From assembly GCA_033344915.1 (NCBI GenBank), contig JAWPML010000001.1, positions 4,234,263 to 4,298,262 of the forward strand: a DNA stretch of 64,000 bases. The letters run 5' to 3'. Each line of letters opens with the position of its first letter. Positions within the stretch are counted from its first letter, which is position 1. The stretch comes from Acidimicrobiales bacterium (lineage in GTDB: Bacteria > Actinomycetota > Acidimicrobiia > Acidimicrobiales > Aldehydirespiratoraceae). Under the pieces are notes generated by a model. That model ran no database searches and was not told where the DNA came from. It saw nothing but the letters and a program-made list of their open reading frames with translations. Shown here piece by piece: positions 1 to 7,162 of the stretch. The position numbers were made by a program, and so were the translations under genes.

Positions 1-1
1 C

Positions 2-274
2 ACCGTGGTCTTCCCCGGCGCGATCCACACCAACATCACCGCCGGCGCGCGGGGCGGCCAGGCCGCTCGGCTCGCAGAGATGGGCCAGTCCCGTCTGGCG
101 CCCTACGTCTTGCGGCCGCCGTCTGCGGTCGCTCGCAGGATCGTGTCGGCGATCGAACGTGACCGTGCACGTGTGGTGGTCGGGCCCGATGCCCACGTCG
201 TGAGCGCACTCGCCCGGGTGCTGCCCGGCCGATCCGGCCTCGTCGGCCGTCTCACGAACCGTCTCGACCGATGA
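2..274 (+). CDS. Short-chain dehydrogenase/reductase, C-terminal end (partial)
   Basis: Only the last 90 or so residues are in the window; the reading frame is open from the left edge. The segment FPGAIHTNITAG matches the loop after the catalytic helix of SDR enzymes, where 'PG.v.T' follows the fourth strand. It is followed by an amphipathic C-terminal part with 'RPPSAVARRIVSAIERDRARVVVGPDA', typical of SDRs of unknown substrate. The NAD(P)-binding and YxxxK parts lie outside. Its TGA overlaps the ATG of the next gene (ATGATG), suggesting co-transcription. The substrate cannot be inferred. Confidence 0.7.
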   Translation, partial: TVVFPGAIHTNITAGARGGQAARLAEMGQSRLAPYVLRPPSAVARRIVSAIERDRARVVVGPDAHVVSALARVLPGRSGLVGRLTNRLDR

Positions 275-1488
275 TGTCGGACATGGACTTCCCCGCGTTC
301 GCTGTCGCCTGCGGCGAGGAAGGCTCCGACCCGCTCGTCCTGCACGAGGGACAGGTCGTCCGCGTCGACCAGTACCGCGCCAGCGGACATCTCGAGCACC
401 TGGATTCGGACCTCGCCGATGTCGCAGGACTCGGGGTTGAGGTGTGGCGCTACGGCATGCCGTGGCGCGAGACGGAGACCGCGCCTGGGGTCTTCGACTG
501 GACGCTGTGGGACCGTGCGCTCGAGGGGTGTCGGCGCCACGGGCTCGACCCGGTGATCGACCTGTGCCACTTCGGGCTGCCCGACCACTACGGCGGGTTC
601 TGCGACGACCGGTGGGTCGACGGCTTCGCCCGTTACGTCGAGGCGTTTCTGGCCCGCTATGCCGAGCCGCGCTGGTTCACGCCCGTAAACGAGCCGGGCA
701 TCACCGCCATGTTCTCCGCGCTGCTCGGCATGTGGAACGACCGCCGCGTCACCGCCGACGACTACTTCGTCGCGCTGGGCAACGTCGTGCTCGCGAACCT
801 CGAGGCCCTGGCCCGCATCCGAGCCGACCGCGACGGCTGGTGGATCGGGTCCGAAGGGTTCGGCTGCGAGCTGTCCGACCCCGACGACGAGGCCGGCGTT
901 CGCGCCGCTACCGGTGCCCGTGACCTGCAGCAGGCCGTCTGGGATCTGCACCTCGGCGTCGCACCGGGCGGTATCGCGGCGCGCCTGACCGATGTCGTGG
1001 CCGACTCGGTCCAGTCGCGCATCGAGGCCCTCGTCGGCGTCGTGCCGCCCGACCGGATCATCGCCGGCCACGACATCTACCCCGTCAGCGTCACCGCGCA
1101 CGGAACACGTGCCGAGCGGCCGCTGTCGATCGCCGATCGCGTCGGCGCGTACGACGCCGAGGCCTCCGCTTGGTACGAGCGCTACCGGGTGCCGTTCTGG
1201 GTGTCGGAGACCTCCAACCTCGGCCTCCCGGTCGACCAGGCCAGCGAGTGGCTCGCCGCGCTCACCGCATCGCTCGACACCCTCGCAGCGCGCGGCCTGC
1301 CGGTGCGGGGGGTCTGCTGGTACAGCCGAGGCGACCAGTACGACTGGAACACGGCGCTGACCGTACCGATCGGAAGCGTGACCGAGGTCGGACTGTTCGA
1401 CGCCCAACGGAACCCACGCCGAGTGGCGCAGCACTACGCCACGCTGGCCGGCCGACACCCCCGAAACGAACGGGCGAAGCAGCACTGA
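271..1488 (+). CDS. Glycoside hydrolase family 1-like protein
   Basis: A 405-residue protein with a (beta/alpha)8-type glycosidase pattern. TPVNEPG at about residues 138-143 carries the expected acid/base Glu (E141). WVSETSNLG near residue 313 supplies a candidate nucleophile Glu, on the late strand where family 1 and other clan A enzymes keep it. WRYGMPWRETE near residue 60 and DLCHFGLPDHYGG near residue 98 resemble the beta-glucosidase substrate pocket (WRxxxPW, cf. 'H.DlP'). It has no signal peptide, so it is probably cytosolic. It is slightly shorter than canonical family 1 enzymes (about 450 residues). The start ATG overlaps the stop of the SDR gene. The exact sugar substrate is unknown. 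Confidence 0.75.
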   Translation: MMSDMDFPAFAVACGEEGSDPLVLHEGQVVRVDQYRASGHLEHLDSDLADVAGLGVEVWRYGMPWRETETAPGVFDWTLWDRALEGCRRHGLDPVIDLCHFGLPDHYGGFCDDRWVDGFARYVEAFLARYAEPRWFTPVNEPGITAMFSALLGMWNDRRVTADDYFVALGNVVLANLEALARIRADRDGWWIGSEGFGCELSDPDDEAGVRAATGARDLQQAVWDLHLGVAPGGIAARLTDVVADSVQSRIEALVGVVPPDRIIAGHDIYPVSVTAHGTRAERPLSIADRVGAYDAEASAWYERYRVPFWVSETSNLGLPVDQASEWLAALTASLDTLAARGLPVRGVCWYSRGDQYDWNTALTVPIGSVTEVGLFDAQRNPRRVAQHYATLAGRHPRNERAKQH

Positions 1489-1509
1489 GCCCTTGAAAGG
1501 AATGGCGAC

Positions 1510-2535
1510 GTGACCCACGAGAACGAGCTCACCACCGAGATCGACCTGTGCACGCCTGACGGCAGTCGGCTGAACCGTGCCGCGCTGGGTTGGTCTCGCC
1601 GACCGTTGCACCGGGCGAACCTGGACGGCTGCTTCGGCATCAACAAGCGCTGGGACTACTGGGCGATCCTGGCCGGTGAGCTCGTGGTGTCGTCGGTCTA
1701 CGCGGACATCGACCACTTCGGCCTGGGCGACGTCTGGTGGGCCGACCTGGCCGCGGACGAGACGGGAGGAAACGGCATCATCACGACCGATCCCGGTGCG
1801 CTCGTCCTGCCCGACCGCCCCGGAACTGCTCCGCTACGCATCGAGCGGGACGGCTTCGCACTGGAGATCGTCGACGAACCCGGAGCGACACGCTTGCGCG
1901 GGTCGTGGACCGAACACGACGGGACGCCAGGCACGCTCGACGTGTCGATCGAACTACCCGAGCACCACGAGTCGCTCAACGTCGTGATCCCCTGGAACGA
2001 CGAGCGATTCAACTACACCTCCAAGCACCAGGCCCGACCCGCTACAGGCGAGCTCTCGGTCGGTGACCGGCGCTGGGAGATCGGCGGCGATGGCTCGGAC
2101 GCATGGGGTGTCCTCGACGTCGGGCGCGGCCGCTGGCCATCAGAGATCAAGTGGAACTGGGGTGGCGGCGCCGGCCGGTGCGGCGACCACGTCGTCGGGT
2201 TGCAGTTCGGCGCGAAGTGGACGGAGGGGTCGGGCTACACCGAGAACGGCCTGATCGTCGACGGCCGGCTCACCAAGCTCGGCCGCGAGCTCGACTGGAC
2301 CTACGACTGGGACGAACCCCTCAACCCGTGGCGCGTCGTGGACCCCGGCGGGCAACTCGATGTGACGCTCCAGCCCCGCTACGACAAGCACACCAAGCTC
2401 CCCGGACGCGACCAGGGATCGGAGACCCACCAGGTCTTCGGCACCTGGTCGGGCCGCATTCGCACCGACGACGGCCTCGAGATCGAAGTCCACGACATCC
2501 AGGGCTTCGCAGAGGAAGCACGACAGGAGTGGTGA
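1510..2535 (+). CDS. DUF2804 family protein
   Basis: A 341-residue protein matching the DUF2804 pattern: an N-terminal 'N.aalGWSRRPLHRANL' block, then FGINKRWDYWAILAG, repeated Trp-rich beta strands (VWWADL, WNWGGGAGR) and a C-terminal GTWSGRI block. The family resembles a lipocalin/tocopherol-cyclase-like beta barrel, but its function is not established. GTG start with an AAAGGA Shine-Dalgarno about 9 bases upstream. It lies 21 bases after the glycosidase and is probably in the same operon. It is the last ordinary gene before the island boundary. Confidence 0.8.
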   Translation: MTHENELTTEIDLCTPDGSRLNRAALGWSRRPLHRANLDGCFGINKRWDYWAILAGELVVSSVYADIDHFGLGDVWWADLAADETGGNGIITTDPGALVLPDRPGTAPLRIERDGFALEIVDEPGATRLRGSWTEHDGTPGTLDVSIELPEHHESLNVVIPWNDERFNYTSKHQARPATGELSVGDRRWEIGGDGSDAWGVLDVGRGRWPSEIKWNWGGGAGRCGDHVVGLQFGAKWTEGSGYTENGLIVDGRLTKLGRELDWTYDWDEPLNPWRVVDPGGQLDVTLQPRYDKHTKLPGRDQGSETHQVFGTWSGRIRTDDGLEIEVHDIQGFAEEARQEW

Positions 2536-2941
2536 TCGACTCTGGCAGGGGGGCCGTCGGGTTCACCTCCGATCCGCGGCGCACAATCGTGTGCCCGACT
2601 CGAGAGCCGCCCGCCGGAGCGAGTGGCGGCCGGAAGGCGAACCGGCGTGGGTGGCGCAACCAGAAACCCGGTTGACGGGCTCAACCCGAAGATCGACCAG
2701 CACGCGCCACAGTGCGTCCCCAGCTCGACCCAACGACCGACCACTCACCGGCGGCGGCGCCCATGCTCTTCATCCAAGCAGACCTCGAGCGATGGGCCTG
2801 CCCTTCTACTGTTCCTTCTACTGTGCGGCGCGGGACAGGGGTGTACGGGTTGGCACGACAGGGATAGAGTGAGCGGCGAAACGCCAGCTCAAGGGCACGA
2901 TCTGGTACGCATCGGTACGGGATGAGATTTCGATCGGAAAT
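2536..2941. other. Intergenic stretch left of the island boundary
   Basis: About 400 bases with no convincing coding region. Open frames here show no family resemblance and mostly read through the tRNA fragment backwards. A short direct repeat (TTCTACTGT twice, near 2803-2822) and a promoter-poor GC-rich sequence are all that can be seen. The 5' half of a tRNA, which would begin GGCGGGG to pair with the acceptor end at 2976-2982, is not present. Confidence 0.5.
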
Positions 2942-2987
2942 CTCATAACCCGAAGGTCGCAGGTTCAAATCCTGCCCCCGCCACCAA
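2942..2987 (+). repeat. attL: tRNA-Met 3'-half, putative attachment site (left copy)
   Basis: This 46-base sequence starts with the anticodon loop CTCATAA (anticodon CAT). It continues through a variable loop and a perfect T-arm (GCAGG-TTCAAAT-CCTGC) to the acceptor strand CCCCGCC and an encoded ACCA. No matching 5' half precedes it, so it is not a working tRNA gene. It recurs without mismatch and in the same orientation at 63434-63479. Repeats of a tRNA 3' end are the classical footprint of tRNA-targeting integrases. Which copy is attL and which attR is arbitrary here. Confidence 0.8.
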
Positions 2988-3000
2988 CGAAATGCCTGTT

Positions 3001-3034
3001 CAGAAGGGGTCTCGCTCCGGCGGGGCCCCTTCTG
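3001..3034 (+). terminator. Hairpin terminator-like inverted repeat after the tRNA fragment
   Basis: CAGAAGGGG at 3001-3009 pairs perfectly with CCCCTTCTG at 3026-3034 around a 16-base GC-rich loop. No T-run follows. The position, just after an encoded CCA end, suits a tRNA transcript terminator. A related but different hairpin follows the right-hand copy. Confidence 0.55.
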
Positions 3035-3103
3035 CGTTGGCGGCCATCTACCGAGGATCTACCGGGTGGCGATGTGCTGGCCCGGTTCATGCTTTCCAGG
3101 TTG

Positions 3104-4507
3104 GGGTCTGTCAGATTTTCTGTGTAAGCGGCCGTGATGGTGTTCATCGGATGTGGTCGGCGATGCGGTCGCCGTAGTGCACGGTGAGGGTGTTCAAGAT
3201 GGCCTTCCAGCCGCTGATCCTTCCGGTCATGTTCTCACGGTTCTTCTTGCGGGTCGTGGCGACGAGGTAGAGGACCTTCATCGCGGCCTGTTCGTTGGGG
3301 AAATGCCCGCGGTGGCGGACAGCTCGTCGGAACCGGGCGTTGAGCGATTCGATGGCGTTGGTGGTGTAGACGACTTTGCGCAGATCGGCGGGGAACTCGA
3401 GGAGGGGCATGAACTCGGCCCAGCTGTTCTCCCACGCTCGGATCATGGCCGGATACTTCTCGCCCCACGTTTCGGCGAAGTCCGCGAACTCGGCCTCGGC
3501 TGCGGCGACGGTCGGCGCGGTGTAGATCGAGCGCATGGCTTTGGTGATCTTGGACCAGTCGGCCTTGGATGCGTAGCGGAGGCTGTTGCGGACCATGTGC
3601 ACGACGCAGGTCTGCACGGTGGCGTCGGGCCAGGTCGTGCGAATCGACTCCGGCAGGCCTTTCAGCCCGTCGCAGCACACGATCAACGCGTCCGCGACGC
3701 CTCGGTTCTTGAGCTCGGTGAGCATCGTCGCCCACTGCTTCGCGCCCTCGCCGCCGGTGGGGCCGAGCCACAGACCGAGGACGTCGCGTTCGCCGGCGAG
3801 GTTGACGCCGATGGCGACGTAGACGGGGCGGTTGGCGACCTGGGCGTCGCGAACCTTGATCACGATCGCGTCGATCAGCAGCACCGGGTAGATCGGGTCG
3901 AGGGGCCGGTTCTGCCAGGCGGTGAGGTCCTCGACGATCTCATCGGTGATCTTGCTGATGGTCTCCCGGCTGACCGTGGTGTCGTAGATCTCCTCGAGAT
4001 GGGCCTGGATCTCACCGGTCGTGAGCCCCTTCGCATAGAGCGAGATGACGTTGCCCGACAGGCCATCGAGGCGGCGTTGATGCTTGGGGATCGTGACCGG
4101 AGCGAACGTGCCCTCCCGATCACGCGGCACGTCGAGATCGACCTGGCCGATCTCGGTCGTCACCCGCTTCGGCGTCGTCCCGTTGCGACTGTTGCCCGAC
4201 CCTCGGCCCTCCACGGCGTTACGTTCATAGCCAAGATGATCTGTCATCTCGACCTCGAGCCCCTTTTGGAGCACCTGACGGACAAGCCCGGTGAGCAGCC
4301 CGCCGTCGCCAGTGAGCTCCACTCCCTCGGCGCGGGCCCGTTGCACGAGCAGCTCGGCCCAGTCCTTCATCGCCGCCTCATCGGGCAACGCGTTCGCCGG
4401 CACCGCCGGCAGATTCTGATCAGTCATCGACATGATCCTTCCCCGCCCACAGCACTCAGCTGCGGACGCTCAGATCACGCCCGATACACAAAAGTCCTGA
4501 CAGACCC
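3104..4507 (-). mobile_element. IS256-family insertion sequence
   Basis: The ends carry related inverted repeats: GGGTCTGTCAG at 3104-3114 continuing to TTCTGTGTA, and its complement at 4497-4507 (CTGACAGACCC, preceded by TACACAAAAGTC). The two ends match at about 19 of 23 positions. The element is about 1.4 kb with a single transposase gene. No clear 8-9 base target duplication is visible in the flanks, so one end may have rearranged after insertion. It sits between the left attachment site and a truncated small gene. Confidence 0.85.
3144..4433 (-). CDS. IS256-family transposase (Mutator superfamily)
   Basis: A 429-residue protein with the full IS256 architecture. The N-terminal region contains LLTGLVRQVLQKGLEVEMTDHLGYE, followed by the 'RNG...K.v.te.G.v.l.vPRDReGtF.P' block. 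The central catalytic domain has LLIDAIVIKVRD (first Asp), 'LIVCCDGLKGLPESI' (second Asp) and a late Glu in the 'TTNAIESLNARFRR' block, i.e. the DDE triad. Length is typical for the family and no frameshift is seen, so the enzyme may be active. Confidence 0.93.
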   Translation of the reverse strand: MSMTDQNLPAVPANALPDEAAMKDWAELLVQRARAEGVELTGDGGLLTGLVRQVLQKGLEVEMTDHLGYERNAVEGRGSGNSRNGTTPKRVTTEIGQVDLDVPRDREGTFAPVTIPKHQRRLDGLSGNVISLYAKGLTTGEIQAHLEEIYDTTVSRETISKITDEIVEDLTAWQNRPLDPIYPVLLIDAIVIKVRDAQVANRPVYVAIGVNLAGERDVLGLWLGPTGGEGAKQWATMLTELKNRGVADALIVCCDGLKGLPESIRTTWPDATVQTCVVHMVRNSLRYASKADWSKITKAMRSIYTAPTVAAAEAEFADFAETWGEKYPAMIRAWENSWAEFMPLLEFPADLRKVVYTTNAIESLNARFRRAVRHRGHFPNEQAAMKVLYLVATTRKKNRENMTGRISGWKAILNTLTVHYGDRIADHIR

Positions 4508-4929
4508 TGGATGGCGGCCAGGTCGATGGCGTGGGCCTGCTGCAGCGTGGTGGGCCACTTGGCGACGCTGCGCCGGGGTACGAGGCCGACGGTGCGGTAG
4601 AAGCTGACGCAGGGGTCACAACCTGGACCGGGTTCGACATCCCAGTATCCGAAGCCGAAGCGGGTGAGCCGGTCGATGGAGCGGATGAGTGGGCTGTTCT
4701 TGCCGGTGCCCTTGCCGAGTCCCAGTGAGACTGCGAGTTCCGTTGCCGTGGTGACCTGCCAGCTCGAGGTGCCGTCGCTACCAGTGGTGAGGTGGTTGAG
4801 GACGCAGGTGGCGGTTGGCCCGATGACGGGCAGCCACCAGCGCCGCCGGTAGTTGCCGTCGATTGCTACGTCGCCGGGCGAGGACTCGGGTCGGTCGATG
4901 AACCGGGTGGCGATCTGGTCGATGTTCAT
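4456..4929 (-). pseudogene. Small winged-helix-like protein truncated by the IS256 element
   Basis: The start ATG at 4929 has a good Shine-Dalgarno (AAGGAG) 7 bases upstream. The readable product begins MNIDQIATRF and contains 'WWLPVIGPTATCVLNHL' and 'TATELAVSLGLG', resembling a DNA-binding helix-turn-helix, then 'SPLIRSIDRLTRFGFG'. The frame runs into the IS right end at 4507 and stops inside it (4456), so the natural C-terminus is lost. A short minus-strand frame on the other side of the IS (before 3103) may be the displaced remainder, but this is not proven. The function is not recognised. Confidence 0.5.
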
Positions 4930-5506
4930 GGTGGGGCTCCTTGGGGGTGTTGTGCCTCCGATGGGTTGAGGGCGAGCCCCGACTTCCCCGACGAGGCTCG
5001 CCCTCAGATTCGGTCCCCGGTTTCGGTTCCGGGGTTCGGCTGTGGAGCCGTTGAGCCGTGCGGTGTCGGTGGGCGGAGCAAGGTGGAGCCCTCGCAGCGC
5101 AGCGAGAAGGAACGACCTTCGCAGCCCGACGGCCCGTGGGGCAGGGTCCATCAACAGCCGAAGACCCGCACCGATGGACGGGGCGAGGGGAGCGGCTCGT
5201 TGTGGTGGTCGGGCGGGGTCCTCAGCGGTTAGGAGGTGCCTCGGCCGAGGCGACGTCCATGTCAGGCGGTTGTCCAGCGCCGCGCAGGTCCCCGGAGGGC
5301 TCGGACGACATGGAGCAGCAACACAGCCGACGACATCACTCCACGGCCAGCGACCGACACCAAGCAGGAATCGACAAGCCGGCTCACTCGACGCGGACTT
5401 GTGGGTGGGGCGAAGTCGGGAATGCCGAAGTCGGGGTATGCCGCGTCATCGAGACCGTCGGCCGGTACCTCTCGAATGGCCCACCTGCGGGACTGATTCG
5501 ACGCGA
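4930..5506. other. Intergenic region with a strong hairpin
   Basis: About 580 bases without a supportable gene. The only clear structure is an inverted repeat, TGAGGGCGAGCC at 4967-4978 and GGCTCGCCCTCA at 4995-5006: a 12-base-pair stem with a 16-base loop, lying 38 bases upstream of the truncated gene's start. Long overlapping open frames here lack any family signature and reflect GC bias. Confidence 0.5.
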
Positions 5507-6295
5507 TCAGACCGAGGCGTAGATCTCGATCTCGGTCGCTCCGGTGTTGCCGCCGGTGGTTTGGTCGGCGTCGACGCGGACGATCTGTGCGGTGATGGGT
5601 TGATTGAGGACGGCGGGTTCGGTCCCGGCGGCGTACGGGCCGAAGGTCTGGTCGTCGATGGTGACCGTGAACGTGTCGGTGATGGCGGTGCCGTCGGTCA
5701 TCTGGCGGGTGCGGAAGGCGATGGCGGTGATGGGTTGGGGCCGGCCGAGGTCGATCTCGATGTAGGCGTTGTCGCCGTCACCGTCGGTGGACCATTCGGT
5801 GCCGAGGTCGCCATCGACGGCGTTGGTTGCGGTGAATTCGTCGGAGAACTCGGAGCTGACATCGGTGACGGTGCCGGTGGGGGCGATGTTGGTGCCGAAC
5901 GCGTTGTCGGCGGCGGGTGGGGTCCTGAACGTCATTGGGTCGCTGCGGTAGATGGTGCCGGCGGCGTCGGAGCCTTGCAGGACGTACTGGTATTCGGTGT
6001 CGGGTTCGAGCCCGGTGAGCAGGGGGCCGTGGTTGTGGTGGGCGCCGCCTTGCATGTCGTTGTCGACGGCGATGGAGCCGTAGGTGTCGTCGGTGCCGTA
6101 GATGACGGCACAGGCGACGGGGATGTTGGTGTCGACGCTGAGGGTGGCGGTGGTGCCGGAGGGGTCCACGGCGATGTCGATGTCGGAGTCGAGGATGGCT
6201 TCGATGGGTTGGATGCTGGCGGTGTCGTCAGTTCCGTTGCCGCAGCCGGCGAGGAGAAGTACCGCGGTGGCGAGGGCGATTGCTGGTCGGGTCAT
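5507..6295 (-). CDS. Lipoprotein with fibronectin III-like and F5/8-type C (discoidin) domains
   Basis: A 262-residue exported lipoprotein. The signal peptide ends in the lipobox LLAGC (Cys18), so lipidation and outer-face anchoring are expected. Residues about 45-125 form an Ig/FN3-like domain ('LTGLEPDTEYQYVLQGSDAAG...TFRTP') of the kind found in purple acid phosphatases. Residues about 135-262 fit a discoidin/carbohydrate-binding fold ('NAVDGDLGTEWSTDGDGDNAYIEIDLG'). No catalytic domain is present, so it is probably a binding or adhesion protein. Its ATG overlaps the stop of a sigma-like fragment, suggesting translational coupling. Confidence 0.75.
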   Translation of the reverse strand: MTRPAIALATAVLLLAGCGNGTDDTASIQPIEAILDSDIDIAVDPSGTTATLSVDTNIPVACAVIYGTDDTYGSIAVDNDMQGGAHHNHGPLLTGLEPDTEYQYVLQGSDAAGTIYRSDPMTFRTPPAADNAFGTNIAPTGTVTDVSSEFSDEFTATNAVDGDLGTEWSTDGDGDNAYIEIDLGRPQPITAIAFRTRQMTDGTAITDTFTVTIDDQTFGPYAAGTEPAVLNQPITAQIVRVDADQTTGGNTGATEIEIYASV

Positions 6296-6492
6296 GTCAC
6301 AGCCTTGCGGATGGTGGTGCGGGCAGCGTGGAGTGTCTTGGCGAAGCGCCTGGGGTTGGTGCCGTTCTCGGCGGCGGCATGGGCGTAGGTGAGCCCGCAG
6401 ACATCGACGAGCCAGAGCGCGTGGGTTTGGTCAAGGGGGAGGGTCGAGCAGGCAGCCGATGTCGGTGAGATCGAGATGGCAGAGCTCAGCAT
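6292..6492 (-). pseudogene. ECF sigma factor region 4-like fragment
   Basis: The 66-codon frame ends with 'LPLDQTHALWLVDVCGLTYAHAAAENGT..RRFAKTLHAARTTIR', recalling the region 4 helix-turn-helix of ECF sigma factors ('lp...r.v..L....g.sy.EiA...g.p..tv...l..ar..lr'). Region 2 is absent. Upstream, an overlapping frame (MNAELCHLDLTDIGCLLDPPP) ends after a possible frameshift near 6436. It may be a remnant of a sigma gene or a small DNA-binding protein. It overlaps the lipoprotein start by four bases. Confidence 0.4.
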
Positions 6493-6515
6493 TCATGGTC
6501 CGGTCCGGCTGGGGC

Positions 6516-6722
6516 TCATGTGATGGTGTAGCCGGCGTCGGCGATGGCGGCTTCGATGGCGCTGGGGTCGCCGCCGGTGATGGTGACGGTCTTGGTGTCG
6601 ATGTCGATGGTGACGGTGTTGACACCGTCGAGGGGGGTGACGTGGTTTTCGATGGCGCGTTTGCAGTGGTCGCAGCTGATGTCGGGGACGGTGTAGGTGT
6701 AGGTGCGGGTGTCGGCGCTCAT
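6516..6722 (-). CDS. copZ: Copper chaperone CopZ-like HMA protein
   Basis: A 68-residue soluble heavy-metal-associated domain. The metal-binding motif DISCDHC gives Cys17 and Cys20. The beta-alpha-beta-beta-alpha-beta pattern is complete ('VNTVTIDIDTKTVTITGG...IEAAIADAGYTI'). The start at 6722 is chosen because its ATG overlaps the TGA of the upstream MerR gene (ATGA); a longer proline-rich reading upstream is spurious. It is expected to carry Cu(I) to the neighbouring P-type ATPase. It is the third gene of the copB-merR-copZ operon. Confidence 0.88.
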   Translation of the reverse strand: MSADTRTYTYTVPDISCDHCKRAIENHVTPLDGVNTVTIDIDTKTVTITGGDPSAIEAAIADAGYTIT

Positions 6723-7162
6723 TGGCTGGGTTCTCCTGTGGGTGTCGGGGGGTGGGGGTGGCGGTGGGTGTGGATGACTTGGCATCGGTTGGGGTCGGTG
6801 CAGTCTCCGGGGTCGAGTCGGGCCGCTCGTTGGGCGAGGTCCAGGAGTTGTTTGCGGGCGGTGTGGAGTTGGTGGATCTGGTGGTCGATGCGGGCGAGGT
6901 GTTCGTCGAGCAGGGTCTGGGTGTGGTGGCAGGTGCGGGCGCCGGTGTCTTTGAGCTCGAGGATGGACTGGATCTCGGCCAGGGTGAGGCCGGTGGCTTG
7001 GCTGTCGCGGATGAACTGGAGGCGTTCGAGGGCGCTGGGCGTGTAGTCGCGGTAGCCCGACGGGGTGCGCTGCGGTTCGGGCATGAGGCCGATGGATTCG
7101 TAGTAGCGGACGGTCTTGGTGTTGACGCCGGCGGCGTCGGCGAGTTCTCCGATGCGCATCAT
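6719..7162 (-). CDS. MerR-family metal-responsive regulator
   Basis: A 147-residue MerR protein. The N-terminal winged helix reads MRIGELADAAGVNTKTVRYYESIGLMPEPQR, then the dimerisation helix 'LARIDHQIHQLHTARKQLLDLA'. A C-terminal metal-loop region contains Cys residues in 'DPGDCTDPNRCQVIHTHRHPHP', and a CHH motif (TGARTCHH) precedes the helix. This Cys/His-rich tail fits the CueR/PbrR/ZntR group. Start and stop overlap copB and copZ by four bases each, so the regulator is encoded inside the operon it probably controls, via the promoter at 9341-9372. Confidence 0.88.
   Translation of the reverse strand: MMRIGELADAAGVNTKTVRYYESIGLMPEPQRTPSGYRDYTPSALERLQFIRDSQATGLTLAEIQSILELKDTGARTCHHTQTLLDEHLARIDHQIHQLHTARKQLLDLAQRAARLDPGDCTDPNRCQVIHTHRHPHPPTPTGEPSQ

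Noticed and set aside
2942-2987. A complete tRNA-Met gene
   Set aside because: Only the 3' half is present; no GGCGGGG 5' acceptor strand or D-arm lies upstream. The same holds for 63434-63479.
5042-6388. A 448-codon plus-strand frame over the discoidin lipoprotein
   Set aside because: Gly/Val-rich low-complexity reading of the opposite strand; the minus-strand lipoprotein has a signal peptide and two domains.
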